From: an uncultured Sutterella sp. | Lineage (GTDB): Bacteria; Pseudomonadota; Gammaproteobacteria; Burkholderiales; Burkholderiaceae_F | Direction of reading: 5' to 3' | Assembly (NCBI GenBank): GCA_937943605.1 | Contig: CALEAW010000045.1 | Location: 3,538 to 67,537, forward strand | DNA length: 64,000 bases | Part shown: positions 52,085 through 62,046 of the stretch, piece after piece | How the letters are laid out: the number at the start of each line of letters is the position of its first letter | Numbering within the stretch: the first letter of the stretch is position 1 | Notes under the pieces: generated by a model | The model's input: the letters and a program-made list of their open reading frames with translations, nothing else | Told to the model about the DNA's origin: nothing | The model's database searches: none | Translations under genes and position numbers: made by a program

Positions 52085-53281
52085 TTACTTCTTGCGACGA
52101 ACAAGAAAGTCTTCGATATTGTCGTCCGTGAGATCGGGCTCATCACGACGCAAATCTTCTTCCCAAGGTTCTAATGGACGCGGTTCATTGGGATTTTCTT
52201 CACGCCAGTTAGCGGCAAATTCACCGATCGCTTGACGTAATAAATCTAACCCTTCACCTGTCAGTGCCGAGACCAAAACGGCCTTAGGCTTACCGTCGGT
52301 ATGACGAACAATTTCGGGCTTCAGATCTGTGTTGTCGATCTTGTTATAAACAAGGATCGCAGGCACGTCATCGGCTTTAATTTCTTCAAGAACAGCGTTC
52401 ACTTCTTGAATCTGATCTTCACGTACAGTGGACGAAGCATCCACGACATGAAGCAACAAATCTGCGTGCACGGTTTCATCGAGCGTGGACTTAAAAGCTT
52501 CGACGAGTTGATGTGGTAACCCGCGAATAAAGCCCACCGTATCACTCGCCACCACGGTCTCTTGGTCACTAATCCAACACCGGCGTGCCGTTGTATCAAG
52601 CGTGGCAAACAACTGGTCAGCTGCATAGCTCTTAGCGCGCGTTAAACGGTTAAAGAGCGTGGACTTACCAGCGTTGGTATATCCCACCAAGGAAACACTC
52701 AAGGTATCCGATCGTGAACGAGAACGGCGTTGCGTATCGCGTTGACGCGCCAAGCGCTTTAATTGGTCACGCAACTGTTTCATGCGTACGCCAATCATGC
52801 GTCGGTCTAATTCGATCTGCTTTTCGCCAGGACCACCCGTCTTACCTAACCCCCCGCGTTGACGTTCCAAGTGGGTCCAACCACGGACAAGGCGCGTAGA
52901 CAAGTGTTCAAGCTGAGCAAGCTCAACCTGCAAACGACCTTCACGACTTTTCGCACGGGCACGGAAGATATCGAGAATGAGCTGAGTACGATCGAGAACG
53001 GGCAAATGAATCGCTCGTTCGATATTACGCTGCTGTGCCGCAGAAAGCGGCACATCAAAGACGACAACGTCGGCACTCAGTTCATGCGCTAAGTCAGCAA
53101 GCTCGTCCACCTTACCTGAACCAATGAAGAAGGCAGGATCAGGTTTATCTCGCTTTGCTTCAAGAAGACCAATAGGCTCGAGCCCATCAGACTTAACAAG
53201 CAAAGAGAGCTCTTCAGCCGAGTCTTGATAAACGACTCGGCCGACGACGACAGAAACGAGAAAAGCGCGCGTAGCCTTCAC
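52085..53281 (-). CDS. hflX: Ribosome-splitting GTPase HflX
   Basis: 398 residues. The N-terminal HflX domain (SADVVVFDVPLSAAQQRNIERAIHLPVLDRTQLILDIFRARAKSREGRLQVELAQL) leads to the Gly-rich linker GGLGKTGGPGEKQIELDRR. The GTPase domain has GYTNAGKST, DTVGFIRGLP and VYNKID. It starts with GTG. It follows hfq by 34 bases, the conserved hfq-hflX pair. Confidence 0.96.
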   Translation of the reverse strand: MKATRAFLVSVVVGRVVYQDSAEELSLLVKSDGLEPIGLLEAKRDKPDPAFFIGSGKVDELADLAHELSADVVVFDVPLSAAQQRNIERAIHLPVLDRTQLILDIFRARAKSREGRLQVELAQLEHLSTRLVRGWTHLERQRGGLGKTGGPGEKQIELDRRMIGVRMKQLRDQLKRLARQRDTQRRSRSRSDTLSVSLVGYTNAGKSTLFNRLTRAKSYAADQLFATLDTTARRCWISDQETVVASDTVGFIRGLPHQLVEAFKSTLDETVHADLLLHVVDASSTVREDQIQEVNAVLEEIKADDVPAILVYNKIDNTDLKPEIVRHTDGKPKAVLVSALTGEGLDLLRQAIGEFAANWREENPNEPRPLEPWEEDLRRDEPDLTDDNIEDFLVRRKK

Positions 53282-53315
53282 TGCGCGCGTCTCATCAATT
53301 TGAAAATTGCTGATC

Positions 53316-53555
53316 TCAGTTCTCCGACGAGGAGGAAGACGGCATGTTCACCGCACGAGTCGGGACGACCGTGCTAATGGCATGCTTGTAAACCATCTGC
53401 GTCACCGTGTTGCGCAGAAGCACCACATACTGGTCAAAAGATTCGATCTGGCCTTGAAGCTTAATACCATTAACGAGGTAAATAGAAACAGGGATATGTT
53501 CCTTACGAAGAATATTGAGGAACGGATCCTGAAGCAACTGACCTTTCTGAGTCAT
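53316..53555 (-). CDS. hfq: RNA chaperone Hfq
   Basis: 79 residues with both Sm motifs: QDPFLNILRKEHIPVSIYLVNGIKLQGQIESFDQYVVLLRN and the C-terminal YKHAISTVVP. It promotes pairing of small RNAs with mRNA. Its tail is short. A der terminator downstream and a 240-base upstream gap indicate its own promoter. Confidence 0.98.
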   Translation of the reverse strand: MTQKGQLLQDPFLNILRKEHIPVSIYLVNGIKLQGQIESFDQYVVLLRNTVTQMVYKHAISTVVPTRAVNMPSSSSSEN

Positions 53556-53731
53556 ATTTTTATTCTCCGACTATTAAGACACAGCTTGCGTCCTTTAGTC
53601 TTGTTAGTTGTTATGAAAGCGAGCATTGGTTTAATTCGGAACCAATGTCATCGTGATCGTGTTATCGCAAAAATAGCGATTCACTACGTAATCTTAACAC
53701 TGGTTAAAGACAAAAACCGCACCCAATGATG

Positions 53732-53768
53732 AAAAAAGACGTCTAGCAATGCAAAGACGTCTTTTTTT
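53732..53768. terminator. Terminator downstream of der
   Basis: Perfect 13-bp stem AAAAAAGACGTCT/AGACGTCTTTTTT (53732-53744 and 53755-53767), active in both orientations. It separates der from hfq. Confidence 0.88.
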
Positions 53769-53798
53769 TACACCGAAATAAGGATAATTCCTCAAGAA

Positions 53799-55142
53799 TT
53801 ATCGCTTTTCTTCCTTCACAAACGGGTTTTCCTTTGTGCGGAATTCGATGCGAAGCGGCGTCCCGGCTAAATCGAATTTTTCGCGGAAGAAGCCTTCGAG
53901 ATAACGGCGATAGGATTCGCCAATGTCTTCAAGAGCATTACCGTGAATCACGATAACCGGCGGATTCGACCCACCCTGGTGGGCAAAGCGAGGCTTCGGA
54001 CGACCACCACGAGCGCGCGGCGGCTGCTGACGTTCAACAGCTTCAAAGAGCGCACGCGTCAACTTCGGCGTCGGAATCTTACGGTAAGCAGCAGCATGGG
54101 CTTCGTCAACGGCCTTCATCAGATGATTAAGGCCATTACGCTTCAAAGCAGAAATGCGAATCATGCGAGCCCAACGCAAGAAGTGCAACTTACGTTCGAG
54201 TTCGAGATTAAACATTTCGCGATCGTAGCTCGAGAGCAAGTCCCACTTATTGACCGCCACCACCAACGCACGACCCGAATCCAACACATAACCCGCAATA
54301 TGGGCGTCATGGTCAGCGATACCATTCTTCGCGTCGATCACAAGGATCACCACGTTGGCACTTTCGATGGCCTGAAGGGTCTTCACGACAGAAAACTTTT
54401 CAATCGCTTCAAAGACCTTGCCCTTCTTACGAAGACCCGCCGTATCGACGAGTTCGTACGGACGATCGTTATATTCAAAGTCCACACGAATCGCATCACG
54501 CGTCGTGCCCGGCATGTCATAAGCAATCAAACGTTCTTCACCAATGAGGGCATTGATGAGCGTCGACTTACCGGCATTGGGTCGACCAGCGAGCGTCACC
54601 TTGAGGCGCTTAGGCGCATCAGGATCCTCGTCTTCCTCTTCTTCAGGTTCTTCTTCGAACCCTTCAAGCGCAAGTTCCATGAGGGCGTTCACCCCCTGAC
54701 CATGCGCAGCAGAGATCAACCACGGTTCACCTAAACCCAGTTCATAGAACTCGGCAGCGGCTACAGCTGAGAGGCCTTCAGCCTTATTGACGACGAGAAT
54801 GATCTTGCGGCCCGATTCACGCAAACGCACAGCGATACGTTGATCGTGCGGCGTCAAGCCAGAGCGAGCATCACAGACAAAAATCACAACGTCGGCTTCG
54901 TCAATGGCTAATTCAGCCTGGCTGGCCATGGCCTTGACGATGCCTTCGGACTTCACGGGTTCAAAACCACCCGTGTCAACCACAATGTAGGGCATGCGAC
55001 CGACGCGCCCCTGACCGTACTGACGGTCACGAGTCAACCCAGGAAAGTCAGCAACGATCGCGTCGCGGCTACGGGTCAGTCGGTTGAAAAGCGTGGACTT
55101 ACCGACATTCGGACGGCCCACTAAAGCAATGACAGGAAGCAT
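53799..55142 (-). CDS. der: Ribosome biogenesis GTPase Der
   Basis: Double GTPase needed for 50S assembly, 447 residues. The first domain has GRPNVGKST and DTGGF; the second has GRPNAGKST and DTAGL; both have NKxD motifs (NKAEG-like in the first, NKWD in the second). Between them lies a Glu/Asp-rich linker (EEEPEEEEDEDPD). A KH-like C-terminal domain follows. Confidence 0.97.
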   Translation of the reverse strand: MLPVIALVGRPNVGKSTLFNRLTRSRDAIVADFPGLTRDRQYGQGRVGRMPYIVVDTGGFEPVKSEGIVKAMASQAELAIDEADVVIFVCDARSGLTPHDQRIAVRLRESGRKIILVVNKAEGLSAVAAAEFYELGLGEPWLISAAHGQGVNALMELALEGFEEEPEEEEDEDPDAPKRLKVTLAGRPNAGKSTLINALIGEERLIAYDMPGTTRDAIRVDFEYNDRPYELVDTAGLRKKGKVFEAIEKFSVVKTLQAIESANVVILVIDAKNGIADHDAHIAGYVLDSGRALVVAVNKWDLLSSYDREMFNLELERKLHFLRWARMIRISALKRNGLNHLMKAVDEAHAAAYRKIPTPKLTRALFEAVERQQPPRARGGRPKPRFAHQGGSNPPVIVIHGNALEDIGESYRRYLEGFFREKFDLAGTPLRIEFRTKENPFVKEEKR

Positions 55143-55209
55143 GTTGTTTATTCAAATGAGGTCGGTCGGAAGTCCTCCGACCGACGGGTTCTTATTTGTT
55201 AGGAGGCGA

Positions 55210-56361
55210 TTAGTCTTCCAAGGGTTCCTGAAGGACATAAGCGACTTCGCCATCGACCGTCTGGAAGACGGCACCATAGCCAAACTGAGCGGCCGGCGCA
55301 CGAACAGCACCATCGACACGCGTACGCGCAATCACCTGACCGTTGGACGGATTCATCATCGTGATGTAGCCTTCATAGTCGGCCACAGCGATGGTGGCAC
55401 CGATACGGATCGGGGCAGAGACCGTACGGTACTGAAGGTCACGGTTCACCCAGGCTTCACGACCGTTGGCACGATTAAAGGCATGGACATAGCTCTGGTC
55501 GTCGACGACATAAACAAGCTGGCTATCTGCCACAGGTCCCGTCACCGCATCAACCTTGGCTGTCCAAGCAAGCTGGCCATTCATGGAATTCATGCAAACG
55601 AGCTGGCCTTGGAAAGCAGCCGCGCACATCAACTGCTGGTCGACCCAAGGACGACCCACGACGTCAATCAAGCGTTCGACTTCAGTGATTCCCTTAGCCT
55701 GACCAATCACCGCATCAAAGACGGTCTTACCATCAAGGCTCAAAGCCAACAAACGACCGTTAGCCTGACCTGCTAAAACACCCGCTGGCGACCAGGTCAA
55801 CTGGTTATAAGCCTGAAGCGTCAAGGCAGGAGCCTGACCCTGATAGTGCCAACGACGTTCGCCCGTGATCAAATCAAAGGCCGTAATACGCGTATCAGCC
55901 GTCTTGACGACCACTAAATTCTGTCCGACCAAAGGCGCCACCTGGGTTTCAGCCGAGAGGGGCGCACGCCACTGGAAGCGGCCTTCGGCGTCGTACACTT
56001 CGACTTCGCCCTTATCGGTGACGAGGGCTAAGTGCATGCCGTCCGTACCAACACCAGCCGTAATACGGCCACCTGCTTCGACTTCCCAAACCTTCTGGCC
56101 ATTGGTCTGATCAAGACGATAAAGACGATCTTCGCCAGCGGCGTAGACAGCATTTTCCGTCACTACGGGAACCAAATAGCCGCTATTTTCACCCACGTCA
56201 GCCGTCCAAGACACCTTGGCAGCAACCAGTTCCTTGAAGTCCTGCAACTCAGCAGGTTCATGGGTATCTGGCGTGGAGAAAAGACTGCAACCAGCCATCG
56301 GGAGCACCAAAAGCGCGGCTACAGCACCAGTCAAGATTTTCTTAGCAAACATCGTGTTCAT
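55210..56361 (-). CDS. bamB: Outer membrane assembly lipoprotein BamB
   Basis: PQQ-repeat beta-propeller lipoprotein of the BAM complex that inserts outer-membrane proteins. The signal peptide has a lipobox (LVLPMAGC) just after a FAKKILTG start. Repeated blade motifs are visible (RLDQTNGQKVWEVEAGG, AFDLITGERRWHYQGQ, AFNRANGREAWVN). The start is between MNTM (56361) and MFAKK (56352); both have weak binding sites. About 383 residues. It sits between yfgM and der, its usual place. Confidence 0.93.
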   Translation of the reverse strand: MNTMFAKKILTGAVAALLVLPMAGCSLFSTPDTHEPAELQDFKELVAAKVSWTADVGENSGYLVPVVTENAVYAAGEDRLYRLDQTNGQKVWEVEAGGRITAGVGTDGMHLALVTDKGEVEVYDAEGRFQWRAPLSAETQVAPLVGQNLVVVKTADTRITAFDLITGERRWHYQGQAPALTLQAYNQLTWSPAGVLAGQANGRLLALSLDGKTVFDAVIGQAKGITEVERLIDVVGRPWVDQQLMCAAAFQGQLVCMNSMNGQLAWTAKVDAVTGPVADSQLVYVVDDQSYVHAFNRANGREAWVNRDLQYRTVSAPIRIGATIAVADYEGYITMMNPSNGQVIARTRVDGAVRAPAAQFGYGAVFQTVDGEVAYVLQEPLED

Positions 56362-56510
56362 CTCGGTCGAAAAAGAATCACGCAATCGTGAGCCTATGAT
56401 TTTATTAGCATTAAGCAAGAGAGGCCAATCCTGGCGAGGTTTTTCAACCTTTTGCTCTCTTGCCATTTAGATCGATAACACCGTCAACTTACTCGGTTGA
56501 CAAGGCTACC

Positions 56511-57149
56511 TTACTCTTTCGGAGGGAGGGAGCCCAACTTATATTGAAGGACGCCACGAATGGGGTTATCTTGCCCCGCGGCAGCTACGGCCTTTTCCCA
56601 AGCCGCACGCGCCTGAGCAAAGTCACCCATCGCGTAGTACACATCTCCGAAGCGATCCTGAAGTAAGGCTTCCTGATCCTTCACAGGCTTAGCCCCCTGA
56701 AGTAAAGTGAGCGCACCCGCCGTATTCTTGTCAGAGAGTTCAATCCCTGCCAAACGAATACGCGCCAAGGTGTCATATTCAGGATGACCAGACTTTTCGA
56801 TCACCCACTGAAGACGCGTACGCGCAGACTTCAAGTCACCCGACTCGACTTCAGCAGCGGCAGCCTGCAAAGCACCCAAGGGGGCATAGACCGTCGTACC
56901 GTATTCGTCCATCAAGCCTGTCGAGATCGAACTGACGTTCTTCATGTCCTTGGTATAAACGGCATTCTGGAGTTGGACATACGCAGCCGAAGCATGCGCA
57001 GCCTGGTTACGTTGGTACCACTGCCAGCCATTCCAACCAGCAAAGCCCAAACAGCAGACACAGATGGCGGCAGTCACGGGGGTTCCCCATTTCTCCCACC
57101 AGGCCTTCATTTGGTCAATACTCTCTTGTTCTTCTAAGTCGTAAGCCAT
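56511..57149 (-). CDS. YfgM family tetratricopeptide membrane protein
   Basis: 212 residues. An N-terminal cytoplasmic stretch (MAYDLEEQESIDQMKAWWEKWG) precedes one membrane segment (TPVTAAICVCCLGFAGWNGW), followed by a periplasmic TPR domain (GDVYYAMGDFAQARAAWEKAVA). This matches YfgM, the SecYEG-associated chaperone partner of PpiD. Location between hisS and bamB is the conserved one. Confidence 0.9.
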   Translation of the reverse strand: MAYDLEEQESIDQMKAWWEKWGTPVTAAICVCCLGFAGWNGWQWYQRNQAAHASAAYVQLQNAVYTKDMKNVSSISTGLMDEYGTTVYAPLGALQAAAAEVESGDLKSARTRLQWVIEKSGHPEYDTLARIRLAGIELSDKNTAGALTLLQGAKPVKDQEALLQDRFGDVYYAMGDFAQARAAWEKAVAAAGQDNPIRGVLQYKLGSLPPKE

Positions 57150-57192
57150 CGCTTGCGCTCCTTTATTTATGGGATTCTAAGCATACCGTACT

Positions 57193-58488
57193 TCATTCAG
57201 CACGGAAACTCAAAGCCTTTGCTATCGCGTCTGAAGCCTGATCAAGGGCCACCGTCGTCTGTTCGGCATAAGCTGTGGCACCTTCGCGAAGCGCCTTCAC
57301 AGAGACCGTGCCAGAAGCCAATTCATCTTCCGTAGCAAAGACGGCAAAGCGAGCCCCGCTCGCGTCAGCCTTCTTCATCTGGCTCTTGATGCTACCCTTA
57401 TTCGGATGCACCATCACGCGCACACCCTGGTCGCGCATAGCTTCAGCCAAGAGCATGGCCTTGACCTGTGTCTCGCCACCGTGGTGAAGCACATACACAT
57501 CGGTCTGAGCCTTCTGCGGCACATTGCCACATTCACGCATGAGTTCGATAACGCGTTCCATCCCCATGGCAAAACCAACACCAGGCGCGGGACGGCCACC
57601 CAACATTTCGATCAACGGGTCATAGCGACCACCGCCACAGATCGTGCCCTGAGCACCCAACTTATCCGTGATCCATTCAAAGACCGTGTGGTTGTAGTAG
57701 TCAAGACCACGCACCAAACGCGGATTGATCACATAGTTAATGCCCGCAGCACTCACGATAGATTCCATACGATCGAGGAAGTGGCGGCTTTCGTCACCGA
57801 GGAAGTCCAGTAAGCGCGGTGCCGCGTTGACGAGATCCTGCATCTCAGGATTCTTCGTATCCAAAATACGCAATGGATTCGTATAGAGTCGGCGCTTAGC
57901 GTCTTCGTCAAGAATGTCTTGATTGCCTTCAAAATAGCGAATCAAAGCTTCGCGGTGAGCCTGACGTTCAGTCAACGCACCCAAGGTATTGAGTTCAAGA
58001 CGCACATCACCCACGCCCAGTTCTTTCCAGATACGGGCAAGCATGATGATCATTTCAGCGTCGATTTCCGGACCTTCCATGCCGAGCGCTTCAGCGCCCA
58101 ACTGATGGAACTGACGATAGCGACCACGCTGAGGACGTTCATGACGGAACATCGGGCCCATGTACCACAAACGTTGTGTGGCACCGTAAAGCAAGTTGTG
58201 TTCGTTGACCGAACGAACTACGGCCGATGTGCATTCCGGACGCAACGTCAACTGGTCACCGTTCATGCTATCGGTAAAGGAATACATTTCCTTTTCGACG
58301 ATATCGGTCACTTCACCCACACCACGGGTAAAAACCTTGGTGTTTTCAAGAATCGGGGTACGGATTTCTTGATAGCCATAGCGTTCAAGCACGCCCACAG
58401 CCGTCTGTTGTACCGTCTGCCAAATCGCAGCATCGGCAGGGAGCATGTCGTTCATGCCCTTGACGCCAGCAAATTTTTCTTTACTCAT
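57193..58488 (-). CDS. hisS: Histidyl-tRNA synthetase
   Basis: Class II synthetase, 431 residues. Motif 1 and 2 are visible (GVKGMNDMLP, MGPMFRHERPQRGRYRQFHQLGAEALG), as are the histidine-specific motifs LVRGLDYYNHTVFEW and CGGGRYDPLIEMLGG. The C-terminal anticodon-binding domain covers about 325-430. Neighbours ispG and yfgM are on the same strand. Confidence 0.97.
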   Translation of the reverse strand: MSKEKFAGVKGMNDMLPADAAIWQTVQQTAVGVLERYGYQEIRTPILENTKVFTRGVGEVTDIVEKEMYSFTDSMNGDQLTLRPECTSAVVRSVNEHNLLYGATQRLWYMGPMFRHERPQRGRYRQFHQLGAEALGMEGPEIDAEMIIMLARIWKELGVGDVRLELNTLGALTERQAHREALIRYFEGNQDILDEDAKRRLYTNPLRILDTKNPEMQDLVNAAPRLLDFLGDESRHFLDRMESIVSAAGINYVINPRLVRGLDYYNHTVFEWITDKLGAQGTICGGGRYDPLIEMLGGRPAPGVGFAMGMERVIELMRECGNVPQKAQTDVYVLHHGGETQVKAMLLAEAMRDQGVRVMVHPNKGSIKSQMKKADASGARFAVFATEDELASGTVSVKALREGATAYAEQTTVALDQASDAIAKALSFRAE

Positions 58489-58508
58489 TCTCTTTATCTA
58501 TTCTGAGT

Positions 58509-59762
58509 TCATTCCCCACGGCGAGCTTGGCCGTAGGTGGTTTGGACGAATTCTTCAATCATAGCGTGAAAGCGTGTCTGCATGTCTTCACCCTTGAGAC
58601 TACAGACCTTTTCACCGCGCACATAAACGGGCGCAACGGGACTTTCACCTGCCCCAGGCAAACTAATACCAATATCAGCCTGACGACTTTCGCCTGGACC
58701 ATTCACCACGCAACCCATGACAGCAACTGTCATATTTTCTACGCCAGGCGCCTTCACGCGCCACTCAGGCATTCGTTCGCGTAAAAAGGCTTGTGTCCCT
58801 GCCGCCAAACGTTGGAATAAGTCTGACGTTGTGCGACCACACCCTGGGCAACTCGTGACGAGCGGCGTAAAGCTACGCAAACCCATACACTGAAGGATTT
58901 CTTGCGCCACGACCACTTCTTCGGTGCGCGGTGCACCGGGACTTGGCGTCAACGACACGCGAATCGTGTCACCAATCCCCTCTTGCAAAAGGACTGACAA
59001 CGCAGCGGTCGAAGCTACAATGCCCTTAGATCCAATACCAGCTTCCGTCAAACCTAAATGCAAGGCATAGTTGCAACGGCGTGCCAGCATACGATAGACC
59101 GCAATAAGCCCTTGGACCTCAGAGACCTTCGCACTCAACACGATGCGATCGGCAGGTAAACCTAAGCGCACGGCTTCGTCAGCACTTTGCACAGCGCTTT
59201 CGACAAGCGCATGACGTAAGACCGCATCAGGCGTCAACGGAAGCCCGGCTGCTTGATTTTCATCCATCATGCGAGCCAACAACGCTTGATCGAGCGACCC
59301 CCAGTTAACACCAATACGAACAGCCGCGCCATACTTCTTGGCGGCCTCGATCATCATGGCGAAATTTTCTTCACCCTTAGCACCCTTACCGACGTTACCT
59401 GGATTGATGCGGTACTTCGACAAAGCGGCCGCGCATTCGGGATAGTCCGTCAAGAGCTTATGGCCGTTGTAGTGAAAGTCACCCACGAGCGGCACATCAC
59501 AGCCCGCTTCGTCGAGCGCCTTACGAATCGCAGCCACTCCTCGGGCGGCTTCAGGCGTGTTCACCGTCAAACGAACGAGTTCGCTCCCTGCGCGCCAAAG
59601 CGCCAAAATCTGAGCGACACTTCCTTCGACATCAGCCGTTGACGTATTGGTCATCGACTGCACAACAATCGGGTTCATGCCGCCAATCACAACTTTTCGC
59701 TGTCCCCAAGAGACAGTCACGGCATGCGTTTTACGGCGAAATACGACATTATTTTCCGACAC
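58509..59762 (-). CDS. ispG: 4-hydroxy-3-methylbut-2-en-1-yl diphosphate synthase (flavodoxin)
   Basis: Iron-sulfur enzyme of the MEP isoprenoid pathway, 417 residues. An N-terminal TIM barrel (VQSMTNTSTADVEGS, LVRLTVNTPEAA, NPGNVG) precedes the C-terminal cluster domain with SCPGCGRTTSDLF and VMGCVVNGPGESRQADIGIS, which supply the three Cys and one Glu ligand. It lies 20 bases upstream of hisS on the same strand. Confidence 0.97.
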   Translation of the reverse strand: MSENNVVFRRKTHAVTVSWGQRKVVIGGMNPIVVQSMTNTSTADVEGSVAQILALWRAGSELVRLTVNTPEAARGVAAIRKALDEAGCDVPLVGDFHYNGHKLLTDYPECAAALSKYRINPGNVGKGAKGEENFAMMIEAAKKYGAAVRIGVNWGSLDQALLARMMDENQAAGLPLTPDAVLRHALVESAVQSADEAVRLGLPADRIVLSAKVSEVQGLIAVYRMLARRCNYALHLGLTEAGIGSKGIVASTAALSVLLQEGIGDTIRVSLTPSPGAPRTEEVVVAQEILQCMGLRSFTPLVTSCPGCGRTTSDLFQRLAAGTQAFLRERMPEWRVKAPGVENMTVAVMGCVVNGPGESRQADIGISLPGAGESPVAPVYVRGEKVCSLKGEDMQTRFHAMIEEFVQTTYGQARRGE

Positions 59763-59809
59763 GGCGGATCTCCAGTTGTATTCGGTTGATCTCTACCCTC
59801 TAGGCAGAG

Positions 59810-59834
59810 AAAGGCGGCCTCAAAGGCCGCCTTT
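59810..59834 (-). terminator. Hairpin between the rodZ-like gene and ispG
   Basis: Perfect 11-bp stem AAAGGCGGCCT/AGGCCGCCTTT with a 3-base loop. Only the TTT within the stem follows on the minus strand, so termination is likely partial; it may set relative expression of rodZ and ispG. Confidence 0.55.
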
Positions 59835-59864
59835 AGCAGAGAGACGACCCTTTGAGAGGATCGT

Positions 59865-60821
59865 TTATTTCACGTCGAAGCGACAAATGCCGTTTCGCGT
59901 GACTTTTTTAAGCTCGAACGGTTGTCCATCAACAGTGACGCTCAACACACTCGCATTGCCCACAGTCACTTTTGACCCCACCGGAACCTCTAAGTTTGCG
60001 ACATCGTTGGCGCGCATCTCTTTGGCAAAGAGATTCTTGCCGTTAGGCATCTTAATCTGAACCCAGCAAGCTTCCGTGGTTCGCAACACGAAACGACGGT
60101 GATTGGCTTTAGCGACCGGTTGATCAGTGGACTTTTGAACGTCCTTAGATGCTTCGACCACCTTAGCGGGCGGCGTCACAGGTTGAGCCACCGTGGCTTC
60201 AGTCGTCGTTGCGGGAACGGTTGTTGTCGTCGCTGGCGCTTCTGCGGGCTTCGCTTCAGGGGTTGCTACCGTATCGCCTGGGGCAGCATCCGCCTTTTGA
60301 GCGTCCGATTCCGTACCTTCAGGAGCCGATTTCGATTCTGCCAACGCTGCCGTCGTCGCATTTTCAACGGGTTGCACCGGCGTATTAGGCTCATCGTTCA
60401 AATAAGCCCAAACACCAGCGCCAAGCGCCGCCACCACCAAAGCCACAAGACCCAAATTCAAACCCAAACGACGTTGCTTTGAATGAACAACGATTTCAGT
60501 CGACGGATCGTGGTCAGGCAATACACCCACTTCAGCAGACCCAAAGCGAGCGGCATAGTCAGCCAACAAAGGCGTTGGATCGATCTCTAAAGATTGCGCG
60601 ATACCACGAAGAAAGGCACGAACATAGACGGGTTCGGGCAACTCGTCCATGCGCTCATCTTCAATGGCACGCAACTGCTGGACAGACAAGCGAGAACGAG
60701 CAGCCATATCCCCGAGAGAAATCCCCTGTGCTTCGCGCGTACGCTTTAAAACGGCACCAAAACCTTCGGTTGGCGCACTCTGAAGAGTTGGTTCATTCAT
60801 CTCGGTTTGCTGGTCAGCCAT
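59865..60821 (-). CDS. rodZ: RodZ-like cytoskeletal/HTH membrane protein
   Basis: 318 residues. The N-terminal HTH of the Xre type (FGAVLKRTREAQGISLGDMAARSRLSVQQLRAIEDERM) covers about residues 20-85. One membrane segment (LGLVALVVAALGAGVWAYL) follows at about 135-155, then a low-complexity Ala/Thr/Pro periplasmic linker and a C-terminal DUF4115 domain. The ATG at 60821 has GAGGAG six bases upstream. RodZ links MreB to the cell-wall machinery; this gene occupies the usual place between rlmN and ispG. Confidence 0.87.
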   Translation of the reverse strand: MADQQTEMNEPTLQSAPTEGFGAVLKRTREAQGISLGDMAARSRLSVQQLRAIEDERMDELPEPVYVRAFLRGIAQSLEIDPTPLLADYAARFGSAEVGVLPDHDPSTEIVVHSKQRRLGLNLGLVALVVAALGAGVWAYLNDEPNTPVQPVENATTAALAESKSAPEGTESDAQKADAAPGDTVATPEAKPAEAPATTTTVPATTTEATVAQPVTPPAKVVEASKDVQKSTDQPVAKANHRRFVLRTTEACWVQIKMPNGKNLFAKEMRANDVANLEVPVGSKVTVGNASVLSVTVDGQPFELKKVTRNGICRFDVK

Positions 60822-60852
60822 AGCTACTCCTCGTTTGCGTCTCGGCAGACGA

Positions 60853-62022
60853 TTATTTTTGACGAGCTGCAAAAAGCAGCGGTGCCGCTTCAGCCTTCTG
60901 CTGGGCTAAGCGTTCGGCGCGACGAGTACGGTCACGGACTTCGCCCGCGAGCTGTCCACAAGCGGCATCAATATCATCCCCTCGCGTCTTACGCACGGTC
61001 GTCACGATACCAGCCTCATTGAGGCGGCGGCAGAATGCGAGCACCTGATCGCGCTCTGGTTTGACGAGGTCAGACTGCGTGAAGGGGTTGAAAGGAATTA
61101 AGTTAAATTTGCAAGGCACTTGTTCGCGACGAACCAATTCAACGAGTTCATCTGCCTGTTCAAGACGGTCGTTAATACCGCCCAACATGACATACTCGAA
61201 CGTAATGAAGTCGCGTGGTGCTACTTTTAGATAACGACGGCAAGCAGCCATCAAATCAGCCAACGGATGCTTGCGATTAACAGGCATCAGCTTATCGCGC
61301 AACGCATCGTTACCCGCGTGCAAGCTCACAGCCAAGGCGACAGGCGAATCCTCAGCGAGCTTATCCATTTGACGCACAAGACCCGAGGTCGACACCGTCA
61401 CGCGACGACGAGAGAGCCCGTAGCCATTGTCGTCCAAAAAAATGTGCAGTGCACGAAGCACATTGTCCAAATTCTGAAGCGGCTCACCCATCCCCATCAA
61501 CACAACGTTGGAGATGATGCGATCGTTGGGATCTGTCACGCCGGCATCCTGACGCAATTCGCGTTCGGCATACCAGAGCTGACCCACGATTTCAGCCGTT
61601 GTCAGATTACGGTTAAATCCTTGCTTACCCGTCGAGCAGAAGAGGCACCCCATGGCGCAACCTGCCTGCGTAGAAATGCAAAGCGTGCCGCGGTCATCCT
61701 CGGGAATAAACACCGATTCGACCGCGTTACCGTTACCGACGTCAAAGAGCCACTTGCGCGTACCGTCAGCCGACTTCTTTTCGGTGATAGGTACGGGAGG
61801 ACGCACTTCGGCCATGTCCTTCAACTTGGCACGGAAAGCCTTCGCAAGGTTGGTCATATTGTCGAAGTCACCTTCAACATGACGATGAAGCCAACGCGAA
61901 AGCTGTGTGGCACGGAAAGCCTTTTCGCCGATACTGGCACACCAAGCCGTCAAACCTTCGTGATCGAAGTCAAGCAGGTTGACCTTCGGGGTGCTAGCAG
62001 ACTCTTTGACGATGTCGGTCAC
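60853..62022 (-). CDS. rlmN: 23S rRNA/tRNA adenine-C2-methyltransferase RlmN
   Basis: Radical SAM methylase, 389 residues. The cluster motif is CAMGCLFCSTG; also visible are NVVLMGMGEPLQNLDNV and RVTVSTSGLVRQMDKLA. The C-terminal segment VTTVRKTRGDDIDAACGQL contains the second catalytic Cys. It lies between ndk and rodZ, as in related genomes. Confidence 0.97.
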   Translation of the reverse strand: MTDIVKESASTPKVNLLDFDHEGLTAWCASIGEKAFRATQLSRWLHRHVEGDFDNMTNLAKAFRAKLKDMAEVRPPVPITEKKSADGTRKWLFDVGNGNAVESVFIPEDDRGTLCISTQAGCAMGCLFCSTGKQGFNRNLTTAEIVGQLWYAERELRQDAGVTDPNDRIISNVVLMGMGEPLQNLDNVLRALHIFLDDNGYGLSRRRVTVSTSGLVRQMDKLAEDSPVALAVSLHAGNDALRDKLMPVNRKHPLADLMAACRRYLKVAPRDFITFEYVMLGGINDRLEQADELVELVRREQVPCKFNLIPFNPFTQSDLVKPERDQVLAFCRRLNEAGIVTTVRKTRGDDIDAACGQLAGEVRDRTRRAERLAQQKAEAAPLLFAARQK

Positions 62023-62046
62023 TGATCTATCCTCACTTTTTCCCGA